Source of the DNA: Bacteroidota bacterium
GTDB taxonomy: Bacteria; Bacteroidota; Bacteroidia; Cytophagales; Amoebophilaceae
Length of the DNA stretch: 33,535 nucleotides
Reading direction: 5' to 3'
Assembly (NCBI GenBank): GCA_024206165.1
Contig: JAAGZN010000749.1
Span: forward strand, 1-33,535
Shown piece by piece: positions 23,941-33,395 of this stretch. The notes below the pieces were generated by a model. It did not search any database, was not told the DNA's origin, and was given only the letters and a program-made list of their open reading frames with translations. The position numbers and the translations under genes are program-made. Numbering within the stretch: position 1 is the first letter of the stretch; each line of letters begins with the position of its first letter.

Positions 23941-24795
23941 ATGATGAAAATTAATTTAGCTAACCAAGTATTTTTTGATATTTCTATTTCTTTAACGATT
24001 ATTCTAGGTCTTTATATTTTTAAAGAATTAATTGTTCGTTCAATTAACAAAAATATAAAAGACCTTAATTTGAAACATACTTATAGAAAAACTGCTTTTT
24101 ACCTAAACTTTTTTCTAACATTAGTTTTGTTAAGTATGCTTTGGTTGGAGAATTTAAATACCGGTCTTTTGTTTACTATCATTGGTGCAGGTTTAGTCGT
24201 TACTCTTGGTGACTTAGTACTTTCTTTTGTCGGGTTCTTAATTCTTTCTATTAATAAACCCTTTGAAGTAGGTGAGCGTGTTCAAATAGGGGAGATTAAA
24301 GGTGATGTGGTTGATTACCGAGCATTTTATATAACAATGCTTGAAATTGGTGGATGGGTGGAAGAAGAACAATCAACGGGAAGAATCGTGCATATCCCTA
24401 ATTATTTTATTTTTAAAAAAGTGATTTTTAATTACACAAAAGGATTTGATTTTATTTGGAATGAAATTAAAATTTTGCTTACATTTGAGAGTAACTATAA
24501 AACTGCAGAAAAAATTTGTGAACAACATGTTAATGCTTACCATAATAGCTGGGCTGAAAATTTAGAGAAAAAAATAAAAAGTGTGCAAAAAATTTATGCC
24601 ATTAACTATACCAATCTGACTCCTATTATTTATAAAAATATTAAGGAAAGTGGTGTTGAGCTAAGCATTCGATATTTAGTTAATCCATATAAAAGGCGTT
24701 CTTCTGTTAATGAGCTTACGGAAAAATTGTTAAATGACTTTCAGGTGGCAAAAGATATTGATTTTGCTTACACTACTTATAGGATAACCAAATGA
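23941..24795 (+). CDS. MscS-family mechanosensitive channel
   Basis: Small-conductance mechanosensitive channel or related transporter. Three hydrophobic helices are seen (about 12-27, 51-68 and 74-103). The pore-lining third helix and the following beta domain are marked by GAGLVVTLGDLVLSFVGF, NKPFEVGERVQIGEIKGDVVDY and VHIPNYFIFKKVIFNYTKG, the typical MscS sequence. The length of 284 residues matches short MscS proteins. It would open on membrane tension to release solutes. The stop overlaps the next start as ATGA, so the methyltransferase is co-translated with it. Confidence 0.9.
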   Translation: MMKINLANQVFFDISISLTIILGLYIFKELIVRSINKNIKDLNLKHTYRKTAFYLNFFLTLVLLSMLWLENLNTGLLFTIIGAGLVVTLGDLVLSFVGFLILSINKPFEVGERVQIGEIKGDVVDYRAFYITMLEIGGWVEEEQSTGRIVHIPNYFIFKKVIFNYTKGFDFIWNEIKILLTFESNYKTAEKICEQHVNAYHNSWAENLEKKIKSVQKIYAINYTNLTPIIYKNIKESGVELSIRYLVNPYKRRSSVNELTEKLLNDFQVAKDIDFAYTTYRITK

Positions 24796-25427
24796 TCTGT
24801 CCTTTATGTGGGAGTGTGTCTCATATTTTTAGCTGTAAAATCAAGCCTATTATTTATTATGAATGCCATAATTGTCGCTTAATATTTAAATCTTCTAAAA
24901 CTTATTTTAATAAAATATCTGAAAAAATGCGTTATGAACTTCATAACAATAGTTTTTATGATCAAGGATATCGTAATTTTTTAATGAAAATTTTTAAGAT
25001 AATCTCACCATATTTAGGCAAAAATATGGAAGGATTAGATTTTGGATGTGGGAAAAATAAAGTTTTGGTTGATATTTTTCAACAAGCCGGATTTTCCAAT
25101 ATTGCTGGATATGACCCATTTTTCCATAATAATAAAGCTTTATTGGAAGAAAAATATGACTTTATTCTATTAACAGAAGTCGTCGAACATTTTTATAACC
25201 CTAAACAAGAATTTGACTTACTCATTAAAAAATTATTAAAAGCAACAGGATATTTAGGAATAATGACCTCAATTTTGTACAATGAAATTAACTTTGGAAA
25301 TTGGTATTATAAAGATGATTCAACACATGTTGTGTTTTTTAAACCTGAAACTTTTGAATGGCTTGCTTTCTTTTATAACTTAACAATTGTAGATAAAAGG
25401 CAGAATATTACTATTTTTAAAAAATAA
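24792..25427 (+). CDS. Class I SAM-dependent methyltransferase with N-terminal zinc ribbon
   Basis: 211-residue protein. The N-terminus has CPLC (3-6) and CHNC (about 30-33), a likely zinc ribbon. The methyltransferase fold follows with the SAM loop LDFGCGKNKVLVDIF, an acidic residue after the second strand (GYDPFFHNN) and LLTEVVEHF, where methyltransferases of this group have the catalytic-face VxEHF motif. The C-terminal DSTHVVFFKPETFEWL is typical of the methyltransferase type 11/23 group. The substrate cannot be read from the sequence. It is translationally coupled to the MscS gene. Confidence 0.82.
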   Translation: MICPLCGSVSHIFSCKIKPIIYYECHNCRLIFKSSKTYFNKISEKMRYELHNNSFYDQGYRNFLMKIFKIISPYLGKNMEGLDFGCGKNKVLVDIFQQAGFSNIAGYDPFFHNNKALLEEKYDFILLTEVVEHFYNPKQEFDLLIKKLLKATGYLGIMTSILYNEINFGNWYYKDDSTHVVFFKPETFEWLAFFYNLTIVDKRQNITIFKK

Positions 25428-25513
25428 GGTTACCCCCAGTATATATTAATATGATAAAATTATTATTATAATGCTAAAATTAAAATTAAAAAAATATGGA
25501 GAATTTCATAATA

Positions 25514-26437
25514 ATGCAAACATACACAGATTGCCTACATTGTATTACTCGAATGCTTTTTGACTCAATTAAGCTGGCAACAGATAATAAAAAGCTACAA
25601 GAAAAAATTTATTATAAAATGCTAAAAAGTTTAGAATCTTATGGGACACAAAAATCACCACCAGAGATTTTTGGAGAACTTTATAAGGTTATTAAAGAAA
25701 TGAGTTGTAGTTTTGACCCTTATAAAAAAATAAAAAGGAAGTGTAATGATTTAATTGCTAATATAGAAAATCATATCAGAGAAAAAATTGAAAAATCAGA
25801 TAACTCTCTTTTAACCGCTATTGAGTTTTCAATTGCTGGAAATATTATTGATTATGGGATCAATAGTGGGCTTAATATCGAAGAGGAAATAGCTAAAATA
25901 ATTCAGAAAGAAGATAGAAAAATTGCTCAAGAATCTTCTCAATTATTTGCTTTTAAAGATTTTAAAAAAACTCTAAAAAAAAGTAAAAATATTTTGTTTA
26001 TTTCAGATAATGCTGGGGAAATTGTTTTGGATAAATTACTTTGTGAAGAACTAAAAAAATATGATGTTAACATAACCTTAGCAACAAGAAGTCTGCCTAT
26101 TTTAAATGACATAACACAAGAAGAAGCTATTCATTATGGGTTAGATAAAGTTGTTGATAATATGATTCTTTCTGGCTCATATTTTCCAGGCACAGTTTTA
26201 GATAAGTCTGATACAGCTTTTTTAGAAAAAATGAAGTTAGCAGATTTGATTATATCTAAAGGGCAAGGTAATTTTGAGACTATGTTTAATGAAAAGTTTA
26301 CTAAAGATCTACCACTTTACTTTCTTTTTATGCCTAAATGTCATGTAATTGTGGATGAAATTAACCGTTTTTTTAATGGATGTAAACTTCATGATATTTT
26401 GTTAATAAAAGGAAAATTCCTAAATAAAAAATATTAA
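25514..26437 (+). CDS. DUF89 / ARMT1-like damage-control phosphatase
   Basis: Metal-dependent phosphatase of the DUF89 family, thought to remove harmful phosphometabolites. The start MQTYTDCLHCITRMLFDSIKLA matches the family N-terminus with its paired Cys. The active-site segment FISDNAGEIVLDKLL, the following LATRSLPILNDITQEEA, VVDNMILSG and ISKGQGNFE are all family marks, and KCHVIVDEI ends the fold. The length of about 307 residues is usual for the bacterial subgroup. An upstream ATG at 25496 would add six residues, but its bases overlap the GGAG that serves the internal ATG at 25514, so the later start is preferred. The substrate is unknown. Confidence 0.85.
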   Translation: MQTYTDCLHCITRMLFDSIKLATDNKKLQEKIYYKMLKSLESYGTQKSPPEIFGELYKVIKEMSCSFDPYKKIKRKCNDLIANIENHIREKIEKSDNSLLTAIEFSIAGNIIDYGINSGLNIEEEIAKIIQKEDRKIAQESSQLFAFKDFKKTLKKSKNILFISDNAGEIVLDKLLCEELKKYDVNITLATRSLPILNDITQEEAIHYGLDKVVDNMILSGSYFPGTVLDKSDTAFLEKMKLADLIISKGQGNFETMFNEKFTKDLPLYFLFMPKCHVIVDEINRFFNGCKLHDILLIKGKFLNKKY

Positions 26438-26462
26438 TTTTTATCAAATTTGGAGAAAGAAT

Positions 26463-27830
26463 ATGACTTTAAAAGTCTATAATACTTTAACGAAAAAAAG
26501 TGAAAATTTCGAACCACTAAATGGGAAAAAAGTAAGCATGTATGTTTGCGGTATTACTCCATATGATTCCTGTCATATTGGGCATGCACGATGTTATGTC
26601 GCTTTTGATGTAATTAGACGATACTTAGAGCATAAAGGGTATACCTTAAATTATGTGCAAAATTTTACTGATATTGACGATAAAATAATTAAGAAAGCTC
26701 ATGCAGAATCTCTGCCTTTTAAAGATATAGCAGAGCGTTATATAAACGATTTTTTAAAAAATATGGATGTCTTAAATATCAAGCGTGCTAATAAAAACCC
26801 TAAAGTAAGTGATAATATTAATGAAATTATTACGGCGGTCACAATATTAATTAAAAAAAACTTTGCTTATGAATTAGCCGGTGATGTTTATTTTAGAGTT
26901 AAAAAATTTAAAAACTATGGTAAACTTTCTAAGCGAAATATTGAAGAAATGCAAAATGGTGCGCGAGTCATCGTTAATGACAAAAAAGAAACTCCAATGG
27001 ATTTTGCTCTGTGGAAAAAGGCGAAAAAAAATGAACCATCATGGGCATCACCTTGGGGGGAAGGACGACCTGGTTGGCATATTGAATGTTCTGTCTTATC
27101 TATTCTTCACTTAGGTGAAACAATTGATATTCATGGGGGGGGGGCAGATTTAATTTTTCCTCATCATGAAAATGAAGTTGCTCAGTCGGAAGCATTAACA
27201 ACTAAAACATTTGCAAAGTATTGGTTGCATAATGGGTTTGTGATGATAAATAAAGAAAAAATGAGTAAATCTTTAGATAACTTTTTTAGTGTAGATGATA
27301 TTTTGCAAAAATATCATCCCATGGTTCTACGCTTATTCCTTTTAACTAATCACTACAAAAAACCCTTAGATTTTTCTACTAATAAACTTGAAGAAAATAA
27401 AAGGCGTATGCAGAAATTTATTAATTTTTTAGAAATTCTTAGTAACTTTCAAGGAAAAGCAGAAATAACTCCAGATATAACTAAACTTGAAAATGAATTT
27501 TATCAGGCTATGGATAATGATTTTAATACTGCAGCAGCATTGGCAGTTTTGCATAAACTTCTAGAGTATGGCAATAAACATAAAGATATTTCACCAAAAA
27601 AAGCACAAGCAGCTCTTATTAAAATAAAAAACCTTGCTTTAATTCTAGGAGTAAAATTTGAATTGCCTAAAAAAAATTTCCCAGCAGAAATTAATTCAAT
27701 TCTCAAAGAGCGCCTCGAAGCTCGAAAAAATCAAGATTGGCAAAAAGCAGATGATCTAAAAAATAAGTTACTTGATAAGGGGTATGAAATCAAAGATACA
27801 AAATCTGGAATCGAAATATGGAAAATTTAA
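26463..27830 (+). CDS. cysS: Cysteinyl-tRNA synthetase
   Basis: Charges tRNA-Cys. Class I signatures are [19 protein letters not shown] with the zinc Cys and HIGH motif, [34 protein letters not shown] and [10 protein letters not shown] (KMSKS). The 455-residue length is normal. A run of ten G (27135-27144) encodes the conserved Gly triplet. The 3' end overlaps rlmB by 13 bases; cysS and rlmB are neighbours in many Firmicutes too. Confidence 0.96.
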   Translation: MTLKVYNTLTKKSENFEPLNGKKVSMYVCGITPYDSCHIGHARCYVAFDVIRRYLEHKGYTLNYVQNFTDIDDKIIKKAHAESLPFKDIAERYINDFLKNMDVLNIKRANKNPKVSDNINEIITAVTILIKKNFAYELAGDVYFRVKKFKNYGKLSKRNIEEMQNGARVIVNDKKETPMDFALWKKAKKNEPSWASPWGEGRPGWHIECSVLSILHLGETIDIHGGGADLIFPHHENEVAQSEALTTKTFAKYWLHNGFVMINKEKMSKSLDNFFSVDDILQKYHPMVLRLFLLTNHYKKPLDFSTNKLEENKRRMQKFINFLEILSNFQGKAEITPDITKLENEFYQAMDNDFNTAAALAVLHKLLEYGNKHKDISPKKAQAALIKIKNLALILGVKFELPKKNFPAEINSILKERLEARKNQDWQKADDLKNKLLDKGYEIKDTKSGIEIWKI

Positions 27831-28567
27831 ACTTTGAAATAGCAACTAACATGATTAAAGGTCGTAAGACTATTCTTGAGGCTCTGGATAACAATGTCAC
27901 CATTAATAAATTATATGTATCAAAGGTGGCTAAAGGTAGTATTATAGCAAATATTACTAGGGTTGCTCGTAAAAAAGGAATTGTTTTGACATACTTACCT
28001 CCAAAGGAAATTGATCGTAAAGCCGGCAAGAATAATCAAGGTGTGCTTGCTCTTATAAGTCCCATAAAATATGCAGAGTTTAGTGATTTTATAAATCTTT
28101 TGAAAACAAATCAAAAGAAAAATATAAACACAGTTTTTGTCATACTGGACTCTGTCACTGATCCACATAATGTTGGTGCAATTATTAGAAGCGCTTATGC
28201 TTTAGGGATAGATGGTATTATTTTACCAAAACGAAATTCTTGCTTAGTGAATGCAACAGTGATGAAAGCTTCAGCAGGAGCAGCTAATATGCTGCCTATC
28301 TTGCAAGTTAATAATTTAGTTCAAACTATTACAAAATTAAAAAAATATAGTATCTGGGTAGTTGGGGCTGAGATAAATGGTGATGAAATTAAAAAATTAC
28401 CACTAAAAGGTCGAAATTTATGTATAATTTTAGGGAGTGAAGGTTCTGGGATAAGGCACTTAGTTAAAGAAAATTGTGACTATCTTATTAAAATTCCTTT
28501 AAAAAATAATTTTGATTCTCTAAATGTGTCAGCTGCCGCAAGTATTTTCTTTTATGAGCTTGTGTAG
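27818..28567 (+). CDS. rlmB: 23S rRNA 2'-O-methyltransferase, TrmH/SpoU family (RlmB-like)
   Basis: SPOUT-class methyltransferase with an N-terminal substrate-binding domain (GRKTILEALDNN ... KNNQGVLALI). The three SpoU motifs are ILDSVTDPHNVGAIIRSA, CIILGSEGSGI and IPLKNNFDSLNVSAAASIFFYE. It has 249 residues, as in RlmB. The expected reaction is 2'-O-methylation of a 23S rRNA guanosine; a closely related tRNA or rRNA target cannot be excluded. The ATG lies inside the end of cysS. Confidence 0.92.
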   Translation: MENLNFEIATNMIKGRKTILEALDNNVTINKLYVSKVAKGSIIANITRVARKKGIVLTYLPPKEIDRKAGKNNQGVLALISPIKYAEFSDFINLLKTNQKKNINTVFVILDSVTDPHNVGAIIRSAYALGIDGIILPKRNSCLVNATVMKASAGAANMLPILQVNNLVQTITKLKKYSIWVVGAEINGDEIKKLPLKGRNLCIILGSEGSGIRHLVKENCDYLIKIPLKNNFDSLNVSAAASIFFYELV

Positions 28568-28608
28568 AAATATAAAATATATTGACTACTTAAATAGGAT
28601 AATTTAAT

Positions 28609-29040
28609 ATGCAAAAACAAACGTGTTTAAACTGTCATTTTTTGACACAATATTTTTGTTTAGATAACAATGAGAATGAGTATATTCATACGGTTAATAA
28701 ATATCAAAGAGATCAAATTTTAGCAAAAAATTTTTTATGGCAAAATAATGAATTTACGAATAAAGCATATAAACTAAAATGCTATATGTTTATCTGGGAT
28801 GAGATGCGTGATAATTTTAGCGAAAATGAAAAGCTAAAAGAAATATTAACAAAAAAAAGAAATGAAAAATGCTTTTTTTTGCAATATAACGAACATTTGG
28901 GGTTGCCAAGAGCAGAAAATCTCCGTAAACATACGCCAGATAAACTCGAAAAGTTCCAGCACCGCTTAGTTATGATTATAGGAATAGTTATTGCTATTAT
29001 TATTTTGCTTATTGATATCTTAGTCAATATGTTTAGTTAG
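28609..29040 (+). CDS. Hypothetical Cys-rich tail-anchored protein
   Basis: 143-residue protein not recognised. It has an N-terminal CLNCHF (CxxC, residues 6-9) and further Cys at about 17, 58 and 87, which could bind a metal. The middle is charged and helical with many Lys, Glu and Asn. The C-terminus MIIGIVIAIIILLIDILVNMF is a single membrane helix, so the rest is probably cytoplasmic and tail-anchored. Codon use is like that of its neighbours, and an upstream AGGA-like site is present. It sits between rlmB and the PIN/TRAM gene, where Firmicutes have other small genes, but I see no similarity to them. Confidence 0.65.
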   Translation: MQKQTCLNCHFLTQYFCLDNNENEYIHTVNKYQRDQILAKNFLWQNNEFTNKAYKLKCYMFIWDEMRDNFSENEKLKEILTKKRNEKCFFLQYNEHLGLPRAENLRKHTPDKLEKFQHRLVMIIGIVIAIIILLIDILVNMFS

Positions 29041-29119
29041 AGTTATGAGCTTAATTTTTATAAAATATTGTATATTTATATACTTATGTTAATTATAATT
29101 CAAATAGGAGTTTTTTCAA

Positions 29120-29797
29120 ATGATCATTTTTTTAATTATTTTAAATATTATTTTTCTTAGCCTTGCTTTATTTTTTAGTTATAAGCTAACTAACGTGAAT
29201 AAAACAGTGTCTTTTGTTATAGATAGAGATGCTCTCATAGATGACAGGATTATTCCAATTTTAAATTTCATTCAAAATATTAGGCTTAATATTTTTGTCT
29301 CTGACTTTGTGATTAAAGAGTTTGAAAGAATGATAGAAACAGGTCAGTTAGACGAATGGGAAATTGGAAATAAAGCAATAGAAAATATGCGAAAATTACA
29401 AGAAGTAGAATTTTTTAATGTTCAAATTATTGCTGATGAATCAGAGGGTGACCTGAATGATAAAATTATAGCAATCGTTAAAAAAAATAACTGTACTCTT
29501 CTAACAGGGAATTTTGATCTTTATATCAAAGCTAATATTGAAAACTTAAAAATAGTTAATATTAAATATGTTGAAGAAATATGTCAAAAAACCTTTTTAC
29601 CCGGGCATGTTTTAAAAGCATTCATTTCAGAATCAGAAAATAATCAAGGTATTGCCTACTTTGCTGATGGAACGAAAATTTTAATAGATGAAGCGGCAGA
29701 GAATTTAAAAAATTATATTTTTTGTAAAGTTTATAAAGTATCAAAAAATATGAACAATAAAATTATTTTTGCTAAATTTCTACATAGAGATGAATAA
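29120..29797 (+). CDS. PIN and TRAM domain protein (YacL-like), membrane-anchored
   Basis: One membrane helix at the N-terminus (about 1-22) is followed by a PIN ribonuclease-like domain: VIDRDALIDDRI, VSDFVIKEFERM, an acidic NDKI segment and LLTGNFDLYIKAN, then a C-terminal TRAM-like domain with PGHVLKAFI and GIAYFADGTKILIDEAAEN. This order and the position near cysS-rlmB and ispD-ispF match the YacL family of Firmicutes. It is shorter (225 residues, one helix instead of several) and quite divergent. An RNA-binding or nuclease role at the membrane is inferred; activity is not certain. Confidence 0.8.
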   Translation: MIIFLIILNIIFLSLALFFSYKLTNVNKTVSFVIDRDALIDDRIIPILNFIQNIRLNIFVSDFVIKEFERMIETGQLDEWEIGNKAIENMRKLQEVEFFNVQIIADESEGDLNDKIIAIVKKNNCTLLTGNFDLYIKANIENLKIVNIKYVEEICQKTFLPGHVLKAFISESENNQGIAYFADGTKILIDEAAENLKNYIFCKVYKVSKNMNNKIIFAKFLHRDE

Positions 29798-29808
29798 ATA
29801 TAAAGCTG

Positions 29809-29820
29809 GTAGCTAGCTAC
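29809..29820. repeat. 12-base palindrome before the 7TM-GAF gene
   Basis: GTAGCTAGCTAC is a perfect palindrome 24 bases upstream of the start codon at 29845, in the 47-base gap. It could be an operator, but it is short and unaccompanied by a recognised promoter. Confidence 0.35.
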
Positions 29821-29844
29821 TGCTAAATTTTCAAGAGGAAATTA

Positions 29845-32121
29845 ATGAACTATTTGGCTGTTATAGGAATGCTAATATTTTTTATTTCTTTTTTTAGTAG
29901 TCTTTATCTTTGGTTTAATAAAAAAATAGGACTTATCAATATTATAATCAGTATTTTTCTTGCTATTTTTGCTTTCTGGGGCATTTCCTTATATTTTGCA
30001 ACAACATCCTCTGTTTACTATCAATCGTATGCGTGGCATATGCTTCTTGGGAATATTAGCTTTATTTGTTCTGCTATTTTAATCAATCTTGTCTTGTTTT
30101 TAAGCGAAACAAAATTAAAATTTCGACATATATATATTGCGTATTTTCCTACCATGACTTTAGTAATATTATCTAGAATTTATCCTGAGTTATATATTAT
30201 AAATCTAAATTTTATTAATATTTCAGGTTGCAAATTATTTTTCCCCATTGGGGGGATTCTCTACAACCTTTCAATTATTGTTTATATTTTTCATATTTTT
30301 TACGCAACTTTATTTTTAAAATACCATATTGAAAACTCTATTCCAAGCAAGGAAACAAAAAAAGTTTTGACTGGACTTAACTTAGGGTTTTTATTAGTTT
30401 TTTTCCCCATAGTGCTCTTTCATTTTTCAATTATGAACTACTTTTTTTTGCCGCTCAGTCTATTTATTACTCCCTTTGCTATACTTTTTAGTTTATTCTT
30501 TTTTTTAAAATATAATATGAAAAACTTAGATATTTACTGGGGATACCGGGTAACACATTTTTTATACTTACTAATTTATTTAACTCTTACACTTACCTTT
30601 TTATATCTTATTTACCATAACAAAACTTTATTATTCATCGTAACTATTTTTTTTATCTTATTCTTTCCTTTCTTCCATACTTGGGTTAAAGAGCATACAA
30701 AAGAAAACTTATATAAAACAAATTACGCATACTTAAAAGAATTGTCTTTATTATCTGTAGAGATTATGAACTCTAATCTTTTTTCAAAAAAAGAAATTGC
30801 CAGACAAAGCTTTGGGAAACTAGGCAATATTTTAAATATTAATATGATCGCATTGTTTTTAGAAGATGATTTAGGTTTTGGTTATAAACAAATCATTATT
30901 AATAATTTTAATTTCATGAAAAAAAACATAGATTTTATTAATAACCAAGCTCCTTTAATTTCACTTATTAAACTAAAAAAAATTTATTTCACTAAGCAAG
31001 AATTATTGACCTATGCAGAAATTGATTCTTTTAATATTATGGCTGACTTAGATGCTTCATTTGTCTTTCCTATTTTTATAGGGGAAGTATTATATGGAGT
31101 TTTATTTTTAGGTAATAAAATTAAAAACAAAGAAAATTTTACAGATGAAGATCTTAAAATGGTCAAAAATGTGATAAAAAGTACTGAAAAAACACTCTTA
31201 AGGTGTAAAAAAACTCAACAACAATACTCAGGGCACAATAAACTCACTCAAACTTCGAATATAGAGTTTATTGCAAGCCTAAAGCGTCTAATAAAAACAA
31301 ATAATATTAATGAGTTGACTAATAATATTATTAGTCTTTTACTCAGAAATTTTCATTCTGAATATGCAAGTTTTTATGTATACTCTATTGAAAAAAAAGG
31401 ATACTATAATGCAATAACAAATGCTAATTTTATCCCTAAACAGAGTGATTTTATTAAAATTTTACATGCCAAAGAGGAAATTTTAAATTTTAGACATGTT
31501 TCTTTTATGACAGACAAATACTCTGAAGACTCTTATGCTATTTTAAAAAATACGATGGTAATGCTAAAAGCAAATTTGATTGTTCCTATTGTAATGAATA
31601 GCCTTTTAGGTTTTATTGTCTTAGGAAAAGAAACCTCTGATTATTCTTCCAATGATATGTTTAAAATAAATTTTATTGCACATACACTTTCTATGACCTT
31701 GCAAGATATTGTTTATGCTTGCAACATTAACCAAGCAACAGAGGTTTATAATAAAATTTATTTTAATAATTCATTAGAAGAAGGAATGATTAGATCTTTT
31801 AAAACAAAAAAAGCTCTTTCATTAATGTTTCTTAAAACAGATACTTCTTTGGGAAAAGAATTAAAACCATTAATTCGTATATCTGATATTTTATGTAAAT
31901 ATTCAGAAGAAAGGTTTGTAGTTATATTACCCGAAACTAAGAATACTATTGTTAAAAAAGTTGCGAAAAGAATAGAGGATAATTTTTCTAGCCTTGGTAT
32001 TAGTGTTGTAGCGGGGTTTGATACCTTAGACCCCAAACAATATCATAGCTTTAATATCGGAATGCTCTATTCTATTAAAGAAAAATTAATTAATACAGCC
32101 ATTTTAAGGACTAAAAGATGA
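29845..32121 (+). CDS. 7TM-type sensor with GAF-like domains and degenerate GGDEF domain
   Basis: 758-residue membrane protein. The first 280 residues hold about seven to eight hydrophobic helices, resembling the 7TM sensor regions found in some histidine kinases and diguanylate cyclases. Two GAF-like domains follow (about 300-450 and 480-620), each with a typical ending such as FPIFIGEVLYGVLFLGNK and VPIVMNSLLGFIVLGKE. The C-terminus (about 635-750) resembles a GGDEF domain, but the signature is SEERF (687-691) in KYSEERFVVILPE, and the segment that normally holds the Mg-binding Asp and the N-D--GH motif is shortened. It is therefore unlikely to make c-di-GMP and may only sense or bind a ligand. 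It overlaps ispD as ATGA. Confidence 0.75.
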   Translation: MNYLAVIGMLIFFISFFSSLYLWFNKKIGLINIIISIFLAIFAFWGISLYFATTSSVYYQSYAWHMLLGNISFICSAILINLVLFLSETKLKFRHIYIAYFPTMTLVILSRIYPELYIINLNFINISGCKLFFPIGGILYNLSIIVYIFHIFYATLFLKYHIENSIPSKETKKVLTGLNLGFLLVFFPIVLFHFSIMNYFFLPLSLFITPFAILFSLFFFLKYNMKNLDIYWGYRVTHFLYLLIYLTLTLTFLYLIYHNKTLLFIVTIFFILFFPFFHTWVKEHTKENLYKTNYAYLKELSLLSVEIMNSNLFSKKEIARQSFGKLGNILNINMIALFLEDDLGFGYKQIIINNFNFMKKNIDFINNQAPLISLIKLKKIYFTKQELLTYAEIDSFNIMADLDASFVFPIFIGEVLYGVLFLGNKIKNKENFTDEDLKMVKNVIKSTEKTLLRCKKTQQQYSGHNKLTQTSNIEFIASLKRLIKTNNINELTNNIISLLLRNFHSEYASFYVYSIEKKGYYNAITNANFIPKQSDFIKILHAKEEILNFRHVSFMTDKYSEDSYAILKNTMVMLKANLIVPIVMNSLLGFIVLGKETSDYSSNDMFKINFIAHTLSMTLQDIVYACNINQATEVYNKIYFNNSLEEGMIRSFKTKKALSLMFLKTDTSLGKELKPLIRISDILCKYSEERFVVILPETKNTIVKKVAKRIEDNFSSLGISVVAGFDTLDPKQYHSFNIGMLYSIKEKLINTAILRTKR

Positions 32122-32804
32122 CAACAGAAACATTTAGTGTAATCATTCCTGCTGGTGGAGTGGGAAAAAGACTCCAAAATTATCTTCTTGAAGGAGTAAA
32201 TAAACAATTTGTAAAGCTTGGGAATAAAACTGTTATTGAAATAGTAATTAATAAATTTTTTGATTTTATTCCTATAAAAGAATTTATTGTTGCTCTCCCT
32301 GCATTAAATTTTGAAAATAATAAAAATTTTTTACTCGATCACTTTCCTACAATTAAAGTTATTAAAGGTGGGAAAGAACGCCAAGACTCTATTTTTAATG
32401 CGATTAATACTCTCAAAGCAAAATCTGGCAAAGTAATAATTCATGATGCTGTCCGACCATTTTTTAAAAAAGAAGAATTAGAAAGGACAATTAGAAAGGT
32501 TAATCATTATCCAGGGGCAGTATTGGCCGTGCTGGCAAAAGATACAATTAGAAAAGGAGATGGCATGATTAGCAAAGGTGTCATTGATCGTCATAATATT
32601 TGGTTAATTCAAACACCACAGGTTTTTGAATTAAATATTTTAAAAATTTGTTATGATAAAGCCAAAACTCAAGGTTTTTATGGCACAGATGATGCAATGC
32701 TTTTAGAACATTATGGTTATAATATTTATTTGGTTGAGGGGGGATATCACAATTTTAAAATTACTCATCCATATGACTTAGAAATAGCAAAACTATTAAC
32801 TTAG
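32118..32804 (+). CDS. ispD: 2-C-methyl-D-erythritol 4-phosphate cytidylyltransferase
   Basis: Third enzyme of the MEP isoprenoid pathway, forming CDP-methylerythritol. The nucleotide loop VIIPAGGVGKRL (9-20), NKQFVKLGNKTVIE, GGKERQDSIFNA, IIHDAVRPFF, IQTPQVFE and TDDAMLLE are all typical. The 228-residue length is normal. It is translationally coupled to the preceding sensor gene and followed by ispF after 78 bases. Confidence 0.95.
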   Translation: MTTETFSVIIPAGGVGKRLQNYLLEGVNKQFVKLGNKTVIEIVINKFFDFIPIKEFIVALPALNFENNKNFLLDHFPTIKVIKGGKERQDSIFNAINTLKAKSGKVIIHDAVRPFFKKEELERTIRKVNHYPGAVLAVLAKDTIRKGDGMISKGVIDRHNIWLIQTPQVFELNILKICYDKAKTQGFYGTDDAMLLEHYGYNIYLVEGGYHNFKITHPYDLEIAKLLT

Positions 32805-32882
32805 TTTTATATTAATTGTTTTAAAATATAAAAAATCTAGAGCTATAAAAAACTATAAAACTATTTAAAAAAGGAAATAAAA

Positions 32883-33350
32883 TTGAGAGTAGGTATTGGT
32901 TATGATATTCACCGATTGGTTAAAGAAAGAGCTTTAATATTAGGTGGAATAAAACTACCTTTTCATTTAGGACTTTTAGGGCATTCTGATGCCGATGTTT
33001 TAGTCCATGCCATTATGGATGCAATGCTTGGTGCTGCAGGCTTACAAGATATTGGTTATTATTTTTCTGATAATGACCCTCAATTTAAAAATGCAGATAG
33101 TTTAAACCTTTTAAAAAAAGTTGCTAATCTAATAAAAGAAAAAAATTATAAAATTATTAATATCGATAGCATCATAATTGCTGAAAGGCCTAAAATAGCC
33201 CCGAATATTCCAGCTATGAAAAAAAAACTTGCTAATATCTTAAATATTACAACAGATCTAATTGGAATTAAAGCAACTACGAATGAAGGTTTAGGAGAGA
33301 TAGGGACTGGTGCAGCAATTGCAGCAAAAGCTGTAGTCCTCCTAGAATAG
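32883..33350 (+). CDS. ispF: 2-C-methyl-D-erythritol 2,4-cyclodiphosphate synthase
   Basis: MEP pathway enzyme that cyclises CDP-methylerythritol phosphate. Metal ligands Asp8 and His10 lie in GYDIHRL, and His42 in [31 protein letters not shown] and the C-terminal [20 protein letters not shown] are conserved. At 155 residues it has the usual length. The start is TTG at 32883, supported by an AAGGA site about eight bases upstream and by the conserved [11 protein letters not shown]-terminus. Confidence 0.95.
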   Translation: MRVGIGYDIHRLVKERALILGGIKLPFHLGLLGHSDADVLVHAIMDAMLGAAGLQDIGYYFSDNDPQFKNADSLNLLKKVANLIKEKNYKIINIDSIIIAERPKIAPNIPAMKKKLANILNITTDLIGIKATTNEGLGEIGTGAAIAAKAVVLLE

Positions 33351-33395
33351 AGATATTATTTATTTTAACCTATTTTTAAAATCTTCAAATACTTT

